From Ligaoa zhengdingensis (GTDB lineage Bacteria; Bacillota; Clostridia; Oscillospirales; Ruminococcaceae), in NCBI RefSeq assembly GCF_014384885.1, contig NZ_JACRST010000007.1, positions 1 through 64,000 of the forward strand: DNA of 64,000 bases, read 5' to 3'. Shown in pieces: positions 1 through 8,477 of this stretch (position 1 is the stretch's first letter; every line of letters begins with the position of its first letter). A model generated the notes under the pieces. It searched no databases and was not told where the DNA came from. It saw only the letters and a list, made by a program, of their open reading frames with translations. Made by a program: the position numbers and the translations under genes.

Positions 1-119
1 ATTCCCCTGAGCGGTCGATATTGTCGAAAAAGCTGCCGCCTGCGGGCATTTTACCCGACGGAGGAACCGAGCGATCACCCTGCGGATAAGCCACCACCGA
101 AAAAAATGGGTGAACCCGG
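1..119. other. Region downstream of spoIVA
   Basis: No coding sequence is supported here. Read on the minus strand (downstream of spoIVA) there is a short imperfect hairpin at about 36-50 with TGCC/GGCA arms, followed by a GC and five T residues. It could be a weak intrinsic terminator about 70 bases after the spoIVA stop. The stem is only 4-6 pairs, so this is tentative. Confidence 0.25.
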
Positions 120-1598
120 TTACAGGATGATGCAGATGAGGCCGGTACAGCCCTCGTTGATGATGCGCTCGATCGTCTCCTGCAGCTTGATGCGGGCGTC
201 CTCGGGCATGCGATAGAGCTTGTTGTGCAACCCCTCGTTGACCAGCTCGTGCAGGCTCTTGCCGAAGATGTTGGACTCCCAAATCTTGGCCGGGCTCTCC
301 TCGAACTCCTTGAGCAGGTACATCACCAGGTCCTCGCTCTGCTTTTCCGAGCCCACGATGGGATTCACCTCGGTGTTTATGTTGGCGCGCATCATGTGGA
401 TGCTGGGCGCGCTGGCCTTGAGGCGCACGCCGTAGCGGCCGCCCTGCTTGATGATCTCGGGCTCCTCGAGGGAGAGCTCCTCCAGCGAGGGCATCACGAT
501 GCCGTAGCCGGTGGCGGCCACCTGGTCGAGCGCGCCCTTGACCTTCTCATATTCCTTCTTCATGCGGGCCAGCTCGATCATACAGGGCATCAGCGCCTCT
601 TCCGATTCGATCTGGATGCCGGTGGTCTCGCCCAGCACCTTGTAGAACAGCGAGCTCTGGATGTTGACGCACAGCCGCGCCGATCCGCTGCCCAGGTCGA
701 TGCCGACGATCTGCGCGCTGGAGACATGCTCGCATTCGCACATCACGTCCAGCCTGGCGCGCAGCTCGCGCATGTGGGCGATATCATTGCACGCGCCGAA
801 GATCGAGCCCATCAGCGCGCTCTTGAGCCAGTGGTCCTTGCCGAGCGAGAGAATCCAGCGGGGCATCTCCACGCTGATCTCCCGCACCGGGAACTCATAC
901 AGCACCGACGCGAGGATTTCGCGGATATCCGGCTCCTGCAATTCCAGGCAGTTGACGGCGATCACCGGCACCTGGTAGCGGGCCGTCATCTCGTCGCGCA
1001 TGGCGCGCGCGTCCGGGCTGTTTGGATACATGCAGTTGAGCAGCACCACGAACGGCTTGTTGATCTGGCGCAGCTCGTCGATCACCCGCATCTCGGCTTC
1101 CTCATATTCGGCGCGCGGGATGTCGCTGATGCTGCCGTCGGTGGTCACCACTAGGCCGATGGTGCTGTGCTCGGTGATCACCTTCTGAGTGCCGATCTCA
1201 GCCGCCATGTTGAAGGGAATCTCCTGCTCGAACCAGGGGGTCATCACCATGCGCGGGGCGTTGTTTTCCACATAGCCCAGCGAGCTTGGCACGATGTACC
1301 CCACGCAGTCGATCATCCGCACCTGCAACGAGGCCGCGTCGTCCACCTTGATCTGCACGGCCTCCTCCGGGATGAACTTGGGCTCGGTAGTCATGATGGT
1401 GCGCCCGGCGGCCGATTGGGGCAGCTCGTCGGTGGCGCGTTCACGGCGGTAGTCGCTGTCGATGTTGGGGATGACCAGCGTCTCCATGAACTTTTTGATG
1501 AAGGTGGATTTGCCGGTGCGCACCGGGCCGACCACGCCGATGTAGATATCCCCGTCGGTGCGGGTCGCGATGTCCTGATAGATGCTCTTCGTTTCCAT
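120..1598 (-). CDS. spoIVA: Stage IV sporulation protein A (spore coat morphogenetic ATPase)
   Basis: SpoIVA is an ATPase that polymerises on the outer forespore membrane in the mother cell, forms the basement layer of the spore coat and is also needed for cortex assembly. The protein is 492 residues, the length of the Bacillus subtilis protein. A Walker A P-loop, GPVRTGKST, lies at residues 24-32, with the lysine at position 30 as in B. subtilis. The C-terminus ends in the hydrophobic run CTGLICIIL, matching the family's conserved membrane-targeting tail. I place the start at the ATG at 1598 because METKSIYQDIATRTDGDIY aligns with the known family N-terminus and an AGGAGGGG ribosome binding site sits just upstream. 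An alternative in-frame start 27 bases earlier is less likely. It lies 19 bases after sipL, so the two are probably co-transcribed. Confidence 0.96.
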   Translation of the reverse strand: METKSIYQDIATRTDGDIYIGVVGPVRTGKSTFIKKFMETLVIPNIDSDYRRERATDELPQSAAGRTIMTTEPKFIPEEAVQIKVDDAASLQVRMIDCVGYIVPSSLGYVENNAPRMVMTPWFEQEIPFNMAAEIGTQKVITEHSTIGLVVTTDGSISDIPRAEYEEAEMRVIDELRQINKPFVVLLNCMYPNSPDARAMRDEMTARYQVPVIAVNCLELQEPDIREILASVLYEFPVREISVEMPRWILSLGKDHWLKSALMGSIFGACNDIAHMRELRARLDVMCECEHVSSAQIVGIDLGSGSARLCVNIQSSLFYKVLGETTGIQIESEEALMPCMIELARMKKEYEKVKGALDQVAATGYGIVMPSLEELSLEEPEIIKQGGRYGVRLKASAPSIHMMRANINTEVNPIVGSEKQSEDLVMYLLKEFEESPAKIWESNIFGKSLHELVNEGLHNKLYRMPEDARIKLQETIERIINEGCTGLICIIL

Positions 1599-1617
1599 AT
1601 CTCTCGCTCCCCTCCTC

Positions 1618-3150
1618 TCAGACAACCAGCGGGATCAACAGCGTTGCCCGGTCCCTGAGCTGTTCTTTTTCGATGGCGTTCTCCTCCATCACCGCGGCCA
1701 TCGAGGTGTGGTAGCGCTTGGCGATATCCCACACGTTCTCGCCCGGCTGCGCAAAGTAGATGGTGAGGGCGGCAGAGCCGTCCTGCTGGCGGGGTTTGTT
1801 TTCATCCACCGCGAGTTCCCCCATCACCGTGCATTGCACCACACTGTACAGCGCGCCGCAGATGGAAATCTCCGCCCGCACCTCGATGCCGCCCCCGGTC
1901 GGTGTGAACTCGCAGGTAAGCGCGCGCATCGCGATGTCCGCGAGCAGGTTGTTTTCGTCGCCGGTCAGCTCCACATGGTGCGAAAACTCCACCGGCTTTT
2001 CAAAATAGACCGGGCTGCCCTCGCTGTCCAGTGCGAACATGCACAGGGTCAGGCGGCCGTCCAGCACCGCGGCCTTCTCCTCCAGCTTTCCGCCGGTGAA
2101 CGCGGCGTCGCACCAGAGGTGGAGCACCGAGCTCACCTCGTCGGGCAGCTCGAGCTGTTCCTTGTAGGTGTGCCGGTCGTCCACCAGCTCGATCAGGCGC
2201 AGCGCAGTGACCGTGCGGTCCGCGTAGCTCGCTTCATGCGTGGTGGAGTAGGCGTCAGACACCGCGGAAACCCGCGTGGCGCGGTAGGCCTTGGCGCAGG
2301 CGCACAGCGTCACCTCGGCGGACAGCATGGTCGTTTCGCCGTCCAGGTCGGCCTTGGGTTGGATGTCGCAGGAGAGCACCCGCAGGCGAACGTCGCAGCG
2401 GCAGTCCTCATCCACGCCGGGCAGGTCGATGATCTGGCTGACCGGCAGGTTGTAGCTCATGGTTTCGGGCTTTTCGTCCTCCTCGGAGAGGTAGAACAGG
2501 TCGATCATCAGTTCGCCCTTGATGACCACCTTGTTGGAGATCACCTTGCAGTCGGTGACGACCGCCTGGGCTTGTTTGCGCACGATCGCGCCGAGGGCCG
2601 GCTTGCCGTAACCGAGCTCGAGATCCTCGCGCACGGTGAACTGGCGGTCGGCGCAGCCTTCCACACGGGTGGTGTCGATCGCCTCGCGGCGCAGCTGGAT
2701 GCCCCCGCCCTGGGCGTCGCACACGACGTTTTCGTTCTTCTGGCCGATCACCTTGACCGACAGGGTCATCGCGCCCCGGATATCCACCCGGCGCTGGTTC
2801 ACCGCGCGGCAGTTGAGGTAATCCACTGTGGCCGATACGCTCACCGCTGGGTTTTCAGGCGTGGTCTTGAGGTCGAGCACGCGCGAAAACGGCATCTTGT
2901 GCTCGCTGCACCGGATCTTCATGCTGTCCGACAGGTAGTAAAGCTCCAGAAGGGCGTACCCCTCCACCGTCAGGCTGCTGCCCTCGGTCGTCGTCTGGGT
3001 GAACACCGGCGTGGCGCAGCACTTGAGAACCTTCATGATGTCGGGGCAATAATCCGGCAACAGAACGTCGCACTCGATGGGAAGCTCTGTAAACGAATCG
3101 TAGACCACCTCGTTGAGGGCAATCGATTCCTTGATAACCTTTAGCTCCAT
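1618..3150 (-). CDS. sipL: SipL-like spore coat protein, SpoIVA-interacting, DUF3794 plus LysM
   Basis: In Clostridioides difficile SipL binds SpoIVA through its C-terminal LysM domain and is required for the coat to encase the forespore. This 510-residue protein has the same architecture and nearly the same length: repeated DUF3794-type beta-rich segments over about residues 1-440 (the opening stretch contains YDSFTELPIECDVLLPDYCP) and a C-terminal LysM-like segment at about 458-508 containing GENVWDIAKRYHTS and ending in LLIPLVV. The start has a GGGGAG ribosome binding site. It is the first gene of a two-gene unit with spoIVA. In C. difficile the two genes are not adjacent, so the linkage here is informative. 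LysM in this family acts in protein binding rather than clear peptidoglycan binding. Confidence 0.9.
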   Translation of the reverse strand: MELKVIKESIALNEVVYDSFTELPIECDVLLPDYCPDIMKVLKCCATPVFTQTTTEGSSLTVEGYALLELYYLSDSMKIRCSEHKMPFSRVLDLKTTPENPAVSVSATVDYLNCRAVNQRRVDIRGAMTLSVKVIGQKNENVVCDAQGGGIQLRREAIDTTRVEGCADRQFTVREDLELGYGKPALGAIVRKQAQAVVTDCKVISNKVVIKGELMIDLFYLSEEDEKPETMSYNLPVSQIIDLPGVDEDCRCDVRLRVLSCDIQPKADLDGETTMLSAEVTLCACAKAYRATRVSAVSDAYSTTHEASYADRTVTALRLIELVDDRHTYKEQLELPDEVSSVLHLWCDAAFTGGKLEEKAAVLDGRLTLCMFALDSEGSPVYFEKPVEFSHHVELTGDENNLLADIAMRALTCEFTPTGGGIEVRAEISICGALYSVVQCTVMGELAVDENKPRQQDGSAALTIYFAQPGENVWDIAKRYHTSMAAVMEENAIEKEQLRDRATLLIPLVV

Positions 3151-3185
3151 AAGGATACTCTCCCCTTCTTTCAGTTTCTACCCTA

Positions 3186-3214
3186 ACTATATTCGCCCGT
3201 TGTCCGGGATATGC
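3186..3214 (-). promoter_or_regulatory. Possible sigma-E-type promoter for sipL-spoIVA
   Basis: On the minus strand a GCATATC element (3208-3214) is followed after 14 bases by AATATAGT (3186-3193). The first part fits the -35 of mother-cell sigma-E promoters and the spacing is right. The -10 is a weaker match. Sigma-E control of spoIVA is known in B. subtilis. The assignment here is by eye only. Confidence 0.3.
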
Positions 3215-3246
3215 AGGAGAGATGCAGAGAATGTCCGCGCGCATAA

Positions 3247-3275
3247 AAAAATCGCGGCTGCAAACCGCGATTTTT
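3247..3275 (-). terminator. Intrinsic terminator after the sensor kinase operon
   Basis: A perfect 11-bp stem (3247-3257 with 3265-3275) and 7-base loop, with A and T tracts on the two sides, lies 38 bases past the kinase stop. The symmetric tracts mean it could work in both directions. It separates the sensory cassette from the sipL promoter. Confidence 0.85.
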
Positions 3276-3313
3276 GATGGAGTTGGAGGAGGACCGCCAC
3301 AAAGCGGATGGGA

Positions 3314-5278
3314 TCAGCGGCGGTTTTGGTTCATCGGCCGCTCGTCCGCTGCCGGTGCGCCGTCCGGTGCGGCAGCGGGCAACGGGATCATCAGCGAGAC
3401 GCGAAAGACCTCCCCATCCGGTTCAAACAAACAGAGGCCGCCGTGTTGTTCCACAATGGCCTGCACCGAACGCACGCCAAAGCCGAACCCCCGGCGCTTT
3501 GAAGAGCAGTACCGGCCCCGCTTTTCCACCACGGCGCCGTCAAAGCTGTTGTCCAGCACCAAGCGGAACCGCCCGCCTGCCGTGTCGCCGCGCAGGTAGA
3601 TAAACCGCCTGCCCGTCTGTTGGCGCTCGCAGGCCTCCACCGCGTTTTCCAGCAGGTTGCCCAACAGGATGCACAGCTCGTCGTCGGGGAAGCTGAGGTC
3701 GGGCGGCAGGGCCAATAGCACGTCGAATGTGGCCCCCGCCCGGCGGGCGGCCGGTGCGAAGTAGCGCAGCAGCGCGTCGGCCAGCGGATGGTTCGAGAAG
3801 GTTTCGATCTCCTGCGCGGTCAGGCGCGGCTCGTAGCTCTGCAGATAGGCCCTGATCTTTGCGAGGTCGCCTTGTTCGGCGAAGGCGCTCAGGGCACGCA
3901 TGTGGTGGCGCAGGTCGTGCGATGCGGCGCGCGCCGCATCCACCTGGCTGGATAGCTGGCGGTAGTGGTCGCGCTGCATCAAGAGCTGGTGCTCCATCTG
4001 CTCAAGCTCGATGGCGTAGCTCAGGCGGAAGCGGTAGGCGTCGGCCAGATCGAACCAGAGCGCCCCCGCGAGGGAGGCCGCTAGCACGCTGCCGCCGATC
4101 TCGTAGAACCAACCGCCGCAGACCGGCTCATAGAGCGGTAGAAGGCGGTCGAACAGGAGCGAGAGCGAGAGGAACAGCGACGCCCCCAATAGGATAGGGG
4201 AGTGCCGCGTGCCGCGCCAGAGGGCCCAGCCGGATACGGCGATGAGATGGAGGGCAGCGTACCATTTGAGGCAAGTGGAAAGGACCGAGAAGGCGCGCAC
4301 CGCGCCGGCGCCCCACACCGCTGCGCCCGCAGAGCACACCGCCGCAGCGATCAGGCCGAACAGGCAGGGCAGCGGGGTGAGCCATTGGGCCCGCCCACCG
4401 ACCTCGCACAGCTCGTTTTGCAGCATCACCGCGAACAGCAGCAGGGCGTAAAAGCTGGTGATCTCCAGCGGATACCACGGCTGGTAGGTCGTGGGCGTCA
4501 AGGTGTGCAGCAGGGGATAGCAGGTCGTGCCGGCATAGCATAGGCAGCACAGGGCGGACAGAATCCCGCGCTTGAGGCGCCCGCGCAGGCCGAAGCAGAG
4601 GGCCAGCGCGCTGCCCAAAAATGCAAGCAGTACCCCCGCGAGGTGCAGCAGATACTGGATATTCCGGGTGTACAGCACCGCGTCGAGCGAACCGAATGCG
4701 GGCGGATGGGTGAGCCCGCCGTAGAGGCCGGAGTGGTCGGAGACCGCCAGCAGAAGCTGCACCCGCCCCGCGGCGGACAGGGTGACGATGCGGGTTTGAA
4801 TCTCCTCGCGGTAGCCCGCCGGGTCGGGATCGCCCATCTCAAGGACCAGGTCGCCGCCGATATACAGCCGGTAAGCCGAAAAGATTTCGGGCAGCTCTAA
4901 CGCATATTCCCCGGCGGATTCTGGCAGGTCAAGCGTCAGGCGGTAGGTTGCGCTGCCGTGGCGCGCCCGCCCAGGCTGCCCCAAATCCAGCCCGCCGAAC
5001 CGGCCGACCGGGACGTACCGCCGGTAGAGGTCGGGCGCGCCGCCGTCGAAGTCGTCCGGGGTGAGCAGCACGCCGGGATAGACCTCCCACTCGTAAATCA
5101 GATAGTGCAGCGGATTTTCGCGGAGTTCGGCTTCTGAGAGGGTGAGTACGCCGCCGATCGGCTGTCTGCCCGGCCGGGTGTATTTGTTGTCGCAGCGGTA
5201 GAACAGGGGGAACAGGGCCAATGCGGCCAGAACCATCAGGAGCGGGACGAGCAGCGGGCGCAGTTTTGATTTATCCAT
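3314..5278 (-). CDS. GHKL-family membrane sensor histidine kinase with 7TM sensor
   Basis: A 654-residue histidine kinase. An N-terminal membrane segment (about residues 8-27) is followed by an extracytoplasmic beta-rich domain (about 30-210), a run of about seven membrane helices (about 215-410) and a cytoplasmic kinase core. This arrangement resembles 7TMR-DISM sensors joined to an AgrC/LytS-type GHKL kinase. The probable phospho-acceptor is the histidine at about 454 in SHDLRHHM. The N box reads NLLENAVEAC (about 540) and the G box GFGFGVRSV (about 597). The start is the ATG at 5278, with GGAGGG upstream, overlapping the previous stop by 8 bases (ATGGATAA), which implies translational coupling. 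Its likely partner is the LytTR regulator two genes upstream. The ligand is unknown. Confidence 0.88.
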   Translation of the reverse strand: MDKSKLRPLLVPLLMVLAALALFPLFYRCDNKYTRPGRQPIGGVLTLSEAELRENPLHYLIYEWEVYPGVLLTPDDFDGGAPDLYRRYVPVGRFGGLDLGQPGRARHGSATYRLTLDLPESAGEYALELPEIFSAYRLYIGGDLVLEMGDPDPAGYREEIQTRIVTLSAAGRVQLLLAVSDHSGLYGGLTHPPAFGSLDAVLYTRNIQYLLHLAGVLLAFLGSALALCFGLRGRLKRGILSALCCLCYAGTTCYPLLHTLTPTTYQPWYPLEITSFYALLLFAVMLQNELCEVGGRAQWLTPLPCLFGLIAAAVCSAGAAVWGAGAVRAFSVLSTCLKWYAALHLIAVSGWALWRGTRHSPILLGASLFLSLSLLFDRLLPLYEPVCGGWFYEIGGSVLAASLAGALWFDLADAYRFRLSYAIELEQMEHQLLMQRDHYRQLSSQVDAARAASHDLRHHMRALSAFAEQGDLAKIRAYLQSYEPRLTAQEIETFSNHPLADALLRYFAPAARRAGATFDVLLALPPDLSFPDDELCILLGNLLENAVEACERQQTGRRFIYLRGDTAGGRFRLVLDNSFDGAVVEKRGRYCSSKRRGFGFGVRSVQAIVEQHGGLCLFEPDGEVFRVSLMIPLPAAAPDGAPAADERPMNQNRR

Positions 5279-7112
5279 GCCGCGCCCTCCGCCAAAGCCA
5301 GAGCGCTGCGGCCGCAATAACGGCAGCTCCGACGGCAAGCAGCACCGGCCACAGCCGTCCGCTGTTGGGCGGGGCGGGCTCCGGCGTGCCCGTCGCAGCG
5401 GCGGGCGGCACATCGCCGGCGGAAACCGGCGGATCAGGTTCGCTGTAAACTACGCGGTAGGTGCCGGCGGCGCGGATTGTCATTTTCCCCACCGCATTTT
5501 GCGCGTCGTAGGTCACGGCCGAGACCTCAGCGCCGCCGGCGTCTGTGCAGACCAGCCGAGATGGGTCCTCTGCGGGTTCCAGCAGCAGGGGGAGGCGCAC
5601 CGCCGTTTCGCCGATCTCCGAAACCGGCAGACCGCTTACCTCCACTTTCAGCCGGAACGACCGCTCGTCCGGCTGCTCGATGCGCACCTCCAGCGTCCCG
5701 CCGTCAGATAAATTGAGCCCCCGCAGAAACGCCGACGGGAGCTCAACCGCAACCCCTTGCTTTTCAAACAGCACGGAATCCCCGTTGGATGCGAGCATCT
5801 TGGCAAGCTGTGCGCCCGAGATCAGGGTGGAGGTCTCGGTCACCTGCTCCCACAGATCCTCCCCGGCAGGGGGAGCCGCTGGGGGCTGCACCGGCTCTGC
5901 TTGGGCGGGCGGGGCGATCGCGTCCGCCGTTTCCTCGCTGGTGGCTTCGGGTTCGTCCAGCTCTGGTTCGGGGTCGCGCGAAGAGCCCCCCGAGGATCCG
6001 CCCGACGGCGGTGGCTGGATCAGCGGCGGCGGGTCCTCGGGGTTGTAATCCCCGCCGTCCCGGTCGCCGCCGATCTCGCCGGACCATATCTTTTGGTGGC
6101 CGTCGTACCAGATGTGCAGGGCGTCGGTGGTCTTGCCCTGGTAGGTCAGGCGGAAATAGAAGTTGTCGCCCTCCTCGCCCGGCAGATAGGCGGTGGACAC
6201 ACCGAACGACGTGGGGGTGATCACCGCGCTTGTGATGTTGCCGGTGGCCATCGGAGGCTCCATGTTGACGGACAGGGTGGTTTCATCCCTTTGCCACGCG
6301 CCGTCGTTCACCGCATATTCCAGAGTGACCTGCAAGGGGTCCTCGATCTCGTAGTACCACTGGCAGTAGATGGTGTGGGTGCGCTCGTGGAAGAGGGGAG
6401 CGGAGAAGTCGATCCAATCGGTGCGCAGCACATGCAGCGAGGTGATGAAATAGGGCTGCGACTCGGGCATGGCGAAACAGGGCGGCAGCTCCGGCGTGTA
6501 GCGCAGGGTGTAGCTGCCGGTCTCGTTGGGGTCGCAGGCCGAGAGGTCCCAGCGCAGCGGCGCCGAGAAGGTCATCCCATTTTGCGCCGTGCAGACCGCG
6601 TGGTAGGCGAGAAAGGGCAGCGCGTCCTCAATCACGCCGCCCTGTGGCATCAGTACAGGGGTGATCGGCCGGGCGAACCCATTTTTGTCGCATATGAGGA
6701 TATTGTCGCGCAGCGATTCGGGCTCCATGCCCTCGTCGTACACCATGACCGGCAGCTCCACGGTGGGGTCGTCGGGCAGCTCAAAGCGGTCCGGGACCGG
6801 CAGCAGGATGCCGCGCAGCGCCGTCCATCCGGCGCGGGTGGTGTCCACCGACTCGAGCGGCTCCCACGCCACCGGGCAATTATAGCTTCGGTTATAGCCC
6901 ACTTCGCAGCGCAGTTGTTCCGGCAAAATGATGTTGGTAAGCGCCTCGCCCCGCCGCACAAGCGGCAGCTCGATATCTTCCACACAGGCGCGGAGAATCT
7001 TGGGCGGGGCCGAAACCTCGGGCGGCGCGCCCGTATCCGCAAATGCGGAGAGCGGGCACAGGCAGAACAGTGCGGCCAGCAGCAGGGTCAATGCACGGAT
7101 GGCAACCTTCAC
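5271..7112 (-). CDS. Secreted, C-terminally membrane-anchored protein of the sensory cassette
   Basis: A 613-residue protein not recognised as a named family. It has a signal peptide (about 1-25, ending SAFA), beta-rich extracellular segments (about 30-370), a Pro/Glu/Ala-rich linker (about 385-455), a second globular beta-rich region (about 460-575) and a C-terminal membrane helix followed by RRARHG. It starts with GTG and overlaps the response regulator stop by 4 bases (GTGA). It also overlaps the kinase start, so the three genes form one tightly coupled unit. The position suggests an extracellular co-sensor or ligand-binding partner for the kinase. That role is inferred only from location and topology. 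Confidence 0.75.
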   Translation of the reverse strand: MKVAIRALTLLLAALFCLCPLSAFADTGAPPEVSAPPKILRACVEDIELPLVRRGEALTNIILPEQLRCEVGYNRSYNCPVAWEPLESVDTTRAGWTALRGILLPVPDRFELPDDPTVELPVMVYDEGMEPESLRDNILICDKNGFARPITPVLMPQGGVIEDALPFLAYHAVCTAQNGMTFSAPLRWDLSACDPNETGSYTLRYTPELPPCFAMPESQPYFITSLHVLRTDWIDFSAPLFHERTHTIYCQWYYEIEDPLQVTLEYAVNDGAWQRDETTLSVNMEPPMATGNITSAVITPTSFGVSTAYLPGEEGDNFYFRLTYQGKTTDALHIWYDGHQKIWSGEIGGDRDGGDYNPEDPPPLIQPPPSGGSSGGSSRDPEPELDEPEATSEETADAIAPPAQAEPVQPPAAPPAGEDLWEQVTETSTLISGAQLAKMLASNGDSVLFEKQGVAVELPSAFLRGLNLSDGGTLEVRIEQPDERSFRLKVEVSGLPVSEIGETAVRLPLLLEPAEDPSRLVCTDAGGAEVSAVTYDAQNAVGKMTIRAAGTYRVVYSEPDPPVSAGDVPPAAATGTPEPAPPNSGRLWPVLLAVGAAVIAAAALWLWRRARHG

Positions 7113-7840
7113 AGAGTTCCCTCCTTTCTGCGCAGCGTTTGCAGCGAATACTCTAAGTATGTTTTTTTGAGCGCGCTCTTTCCGCGGTGGCGGATGGGGG
7201 CGCGCTCACCGTTTTTCAGCAGAAAGTCGCCTCCCTCCACCTGGGCGATCTGGTCCATGTTGATCGCGATATCCCGGTTGCAGCAGAGAAAGCGCTCGTC
7301 CCGCAGCAGGATGTCGATCACCTCGCCGATCGGGTTGTCCACCTCGACGACCTCGCGCTCCAGGTGGATGCGGGCGCGCCGGGCCGAGCAGTCGGCATAG
7401 AGGATATCGCGCAGCGGTATGCTGGTTTCGACCGAACGCACCTGGATAGCCAGGCCGCCGCCGTCGCGCCAAAGGGCGGCACAGGAGGCGTCCAGCGCCT
7501 CGGCGAGCTGGCGGTAGGCGAGCGGCTTGGTCAGGTAGTAGGCGGCGCGCACCGCGTAGCTTTCCACCGCGTGGGCGTGGCTGGTGGTGAAGAACAAGAG
7601 GCGGCAGCGCGGGTCGTCGCGGCAGACCTGCCGCGCGGCCTCCATACCGGTGAGGCCGCCCAGGTAGATATCGAGAAAGGCCAGGTCGTATTTTCCCGGC
7701 ACAAAATCTGTCAAAAATTCCTCCGCAGAGGAAAACTCACAATATTTTGCACAGACGCACTTGGCCGCAAAGTAGCGCGTCAGCATGGCGATCAGCTCGG
7801 CCCGGTCGTCGGGCCGGTCGTCCACCACCGCGATATACAT
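7109..7840 (-). CDS. LytTR-family response regulator
   Basis: A 243-residue response regulator of the AgrA/LytR/VirR type. The receiver domain (about 1-120) has the acidic pair DD at 7-8, the phospho-acceptor aspartate at 57 (FLDIYLGG) and the conserved lysine in YYLTKP. The C-terminal half (about 135-235) has the LytTR pattern, with DILYADC and FLCCNRDIAINMDQI. It is the first gene of the minus-strand cassette with the secreted protein and GHKL kinase. LytTR regulators commonly control surface and secreted factors. The divergent regulator genes and the CIS operon are plausible targets, but no LytTR site was identified with confidence. Confidence 0.93.
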   Translation of the reverse strand: MYIAVVDDRPDDRAELIAMLTRYFAAKCVCAKYCEFSSAEEFLTDFVPGKYDLAFLDIYLGGLTGMEAARQVCRDDPRCRLLFFTTSHAHAVESYAVRAAYYLTKPLAYRQLAEALDASCAALWRDGGGLAIQVRSVETSIPLRDILYADCSARRARIHLEREVVEVDNPIGEVIDILLRDERFLCCNRDIAINMDQIAQVEGGDFLLKNGERAPIRHRGKSALKKTYLEYSLQTLRRKEGTL

Positions 7841-7870
7841 AGTACCCCTCCATCCGATCAGTTCCGTCTT

Positions 7871-7899
7871 ATTTTAGCATGTCAAAGGGGTAAAACCAA
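7871..7899 (-). promoter_or_regulatory. Sigma-A-like promoter for the sensory cassette
   Basis: On the minus strand TTGGTT (7894-7899) is followed by a 17-base spacer and TAAAAT (7871-7876), with TGC in front of the -10 (extended -10). It lies about 30 bases upstream of the response regulator start. The rest of the AT-rich region up to 8018 separates the two divergent units. I see no convincing plus-strand promoter in it. Confidence 0.5.
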
Positions 7900-8018
7900 C
7901 GACGTTCGGTCAAAAAAAGTGATTTTCAGTAGAAAAGGCTTTTTGCCATAAGAATTTTTTGTTAATTTGAATGTAAAAGTTGTTTACAGCGAGCAGAGAG
8001 ACGGGAGGGGGGACGCGG

Positions 8019-8474
8019 ATGGAACGCCTGTATATCGCAGTCTGCACCGATCGGTGCGGGGACATAATCCAACAGGGAGCGATGATGTTTGAAGCCCAGA
8101 CAGGGCGGCACACAGAACTGGAATGGTATGCCAGATGCGAGGACCTCCTCTACAGGCTGCGCGAAACGCGCTACAGCGCGGTGATCGTGGATATAGGCGG
8201 CGCGCAGGGGATGGAGATTGCGATCGGTGCGCGGGGCATCGACGAGGCGGTTCCCCTTGTTTGGATCTCGGACGACGAGGGCTTTGCCCTGCAGAGCTAC
8301 CGGCTGCGGGCTAAGCTGTTCCTGGTGCGGCCGGTGGACGCGCAGCAGATCACAGAAGCGCTGCTGCGCTGCGCGGAGCCGGACCCGTACGGGCAGGCCG
8401 CAGGTCCACAGATGTTTTTGGCGCAAAGCGGCTTTGCGGTCAACAAAATTTTGAAGGATGGGCAGGGTGTGTAG
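8019..8474 (+). CDS. Degenerate receiver-domain protein
   Basis: A 151-residue protein with the length and alternating hydrophobic strand pattern of a CheY-like receiver. An aspartate at 58 (VIVDIGG) matches the phospho-acceptor position. The acidic pair near the N-terminus is reduced to CTD (residues 9-11), and the conserved lysine is replaced by arginine at 104 (LVRP). It may therefore be a pseudo-receiver that binds a partner rather than a normal phosphorylation switch. The start is the ATG at 8019 because GGGAGGGGGG lies just upstream. A longer frame from 7980 begins with TTG and has no ribosome binding site. It is followed after 3 bases by the LuxR-type gene, so the pair probably acts together. 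Confidence 0.7.
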   Translation: MERLYIAVCTDRCGDIIQQGAMMFEAQTGRHTELEWYARCEDLLYRLRETRYSAVIVDIGGAQGMEIAIGARGIDEAVPLVWISDDEGFALQSYRLRAKLFLVRPVDAQQITEALLRCAEPDPYGQAAGPQMFLAQSGFAVNKILKDGQGV

Positions 8475-8477
8475 ACG

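Noticed and set aside
225..1154. Long open frame on the plus strand opposite spoIVA
   Set aside because: His/Ala/Leu-rich translation with no domain pattern; it mirrors a clear SpoIVA frame. High GC leaves many antisense frames open.
5757..7400. 547-codon plus-strand frame opposite the secreted protein gene
   Set aside because: Runs across two real minus-strand genes that have overlapping starts and ribosome binding sites; low-complexity translation.
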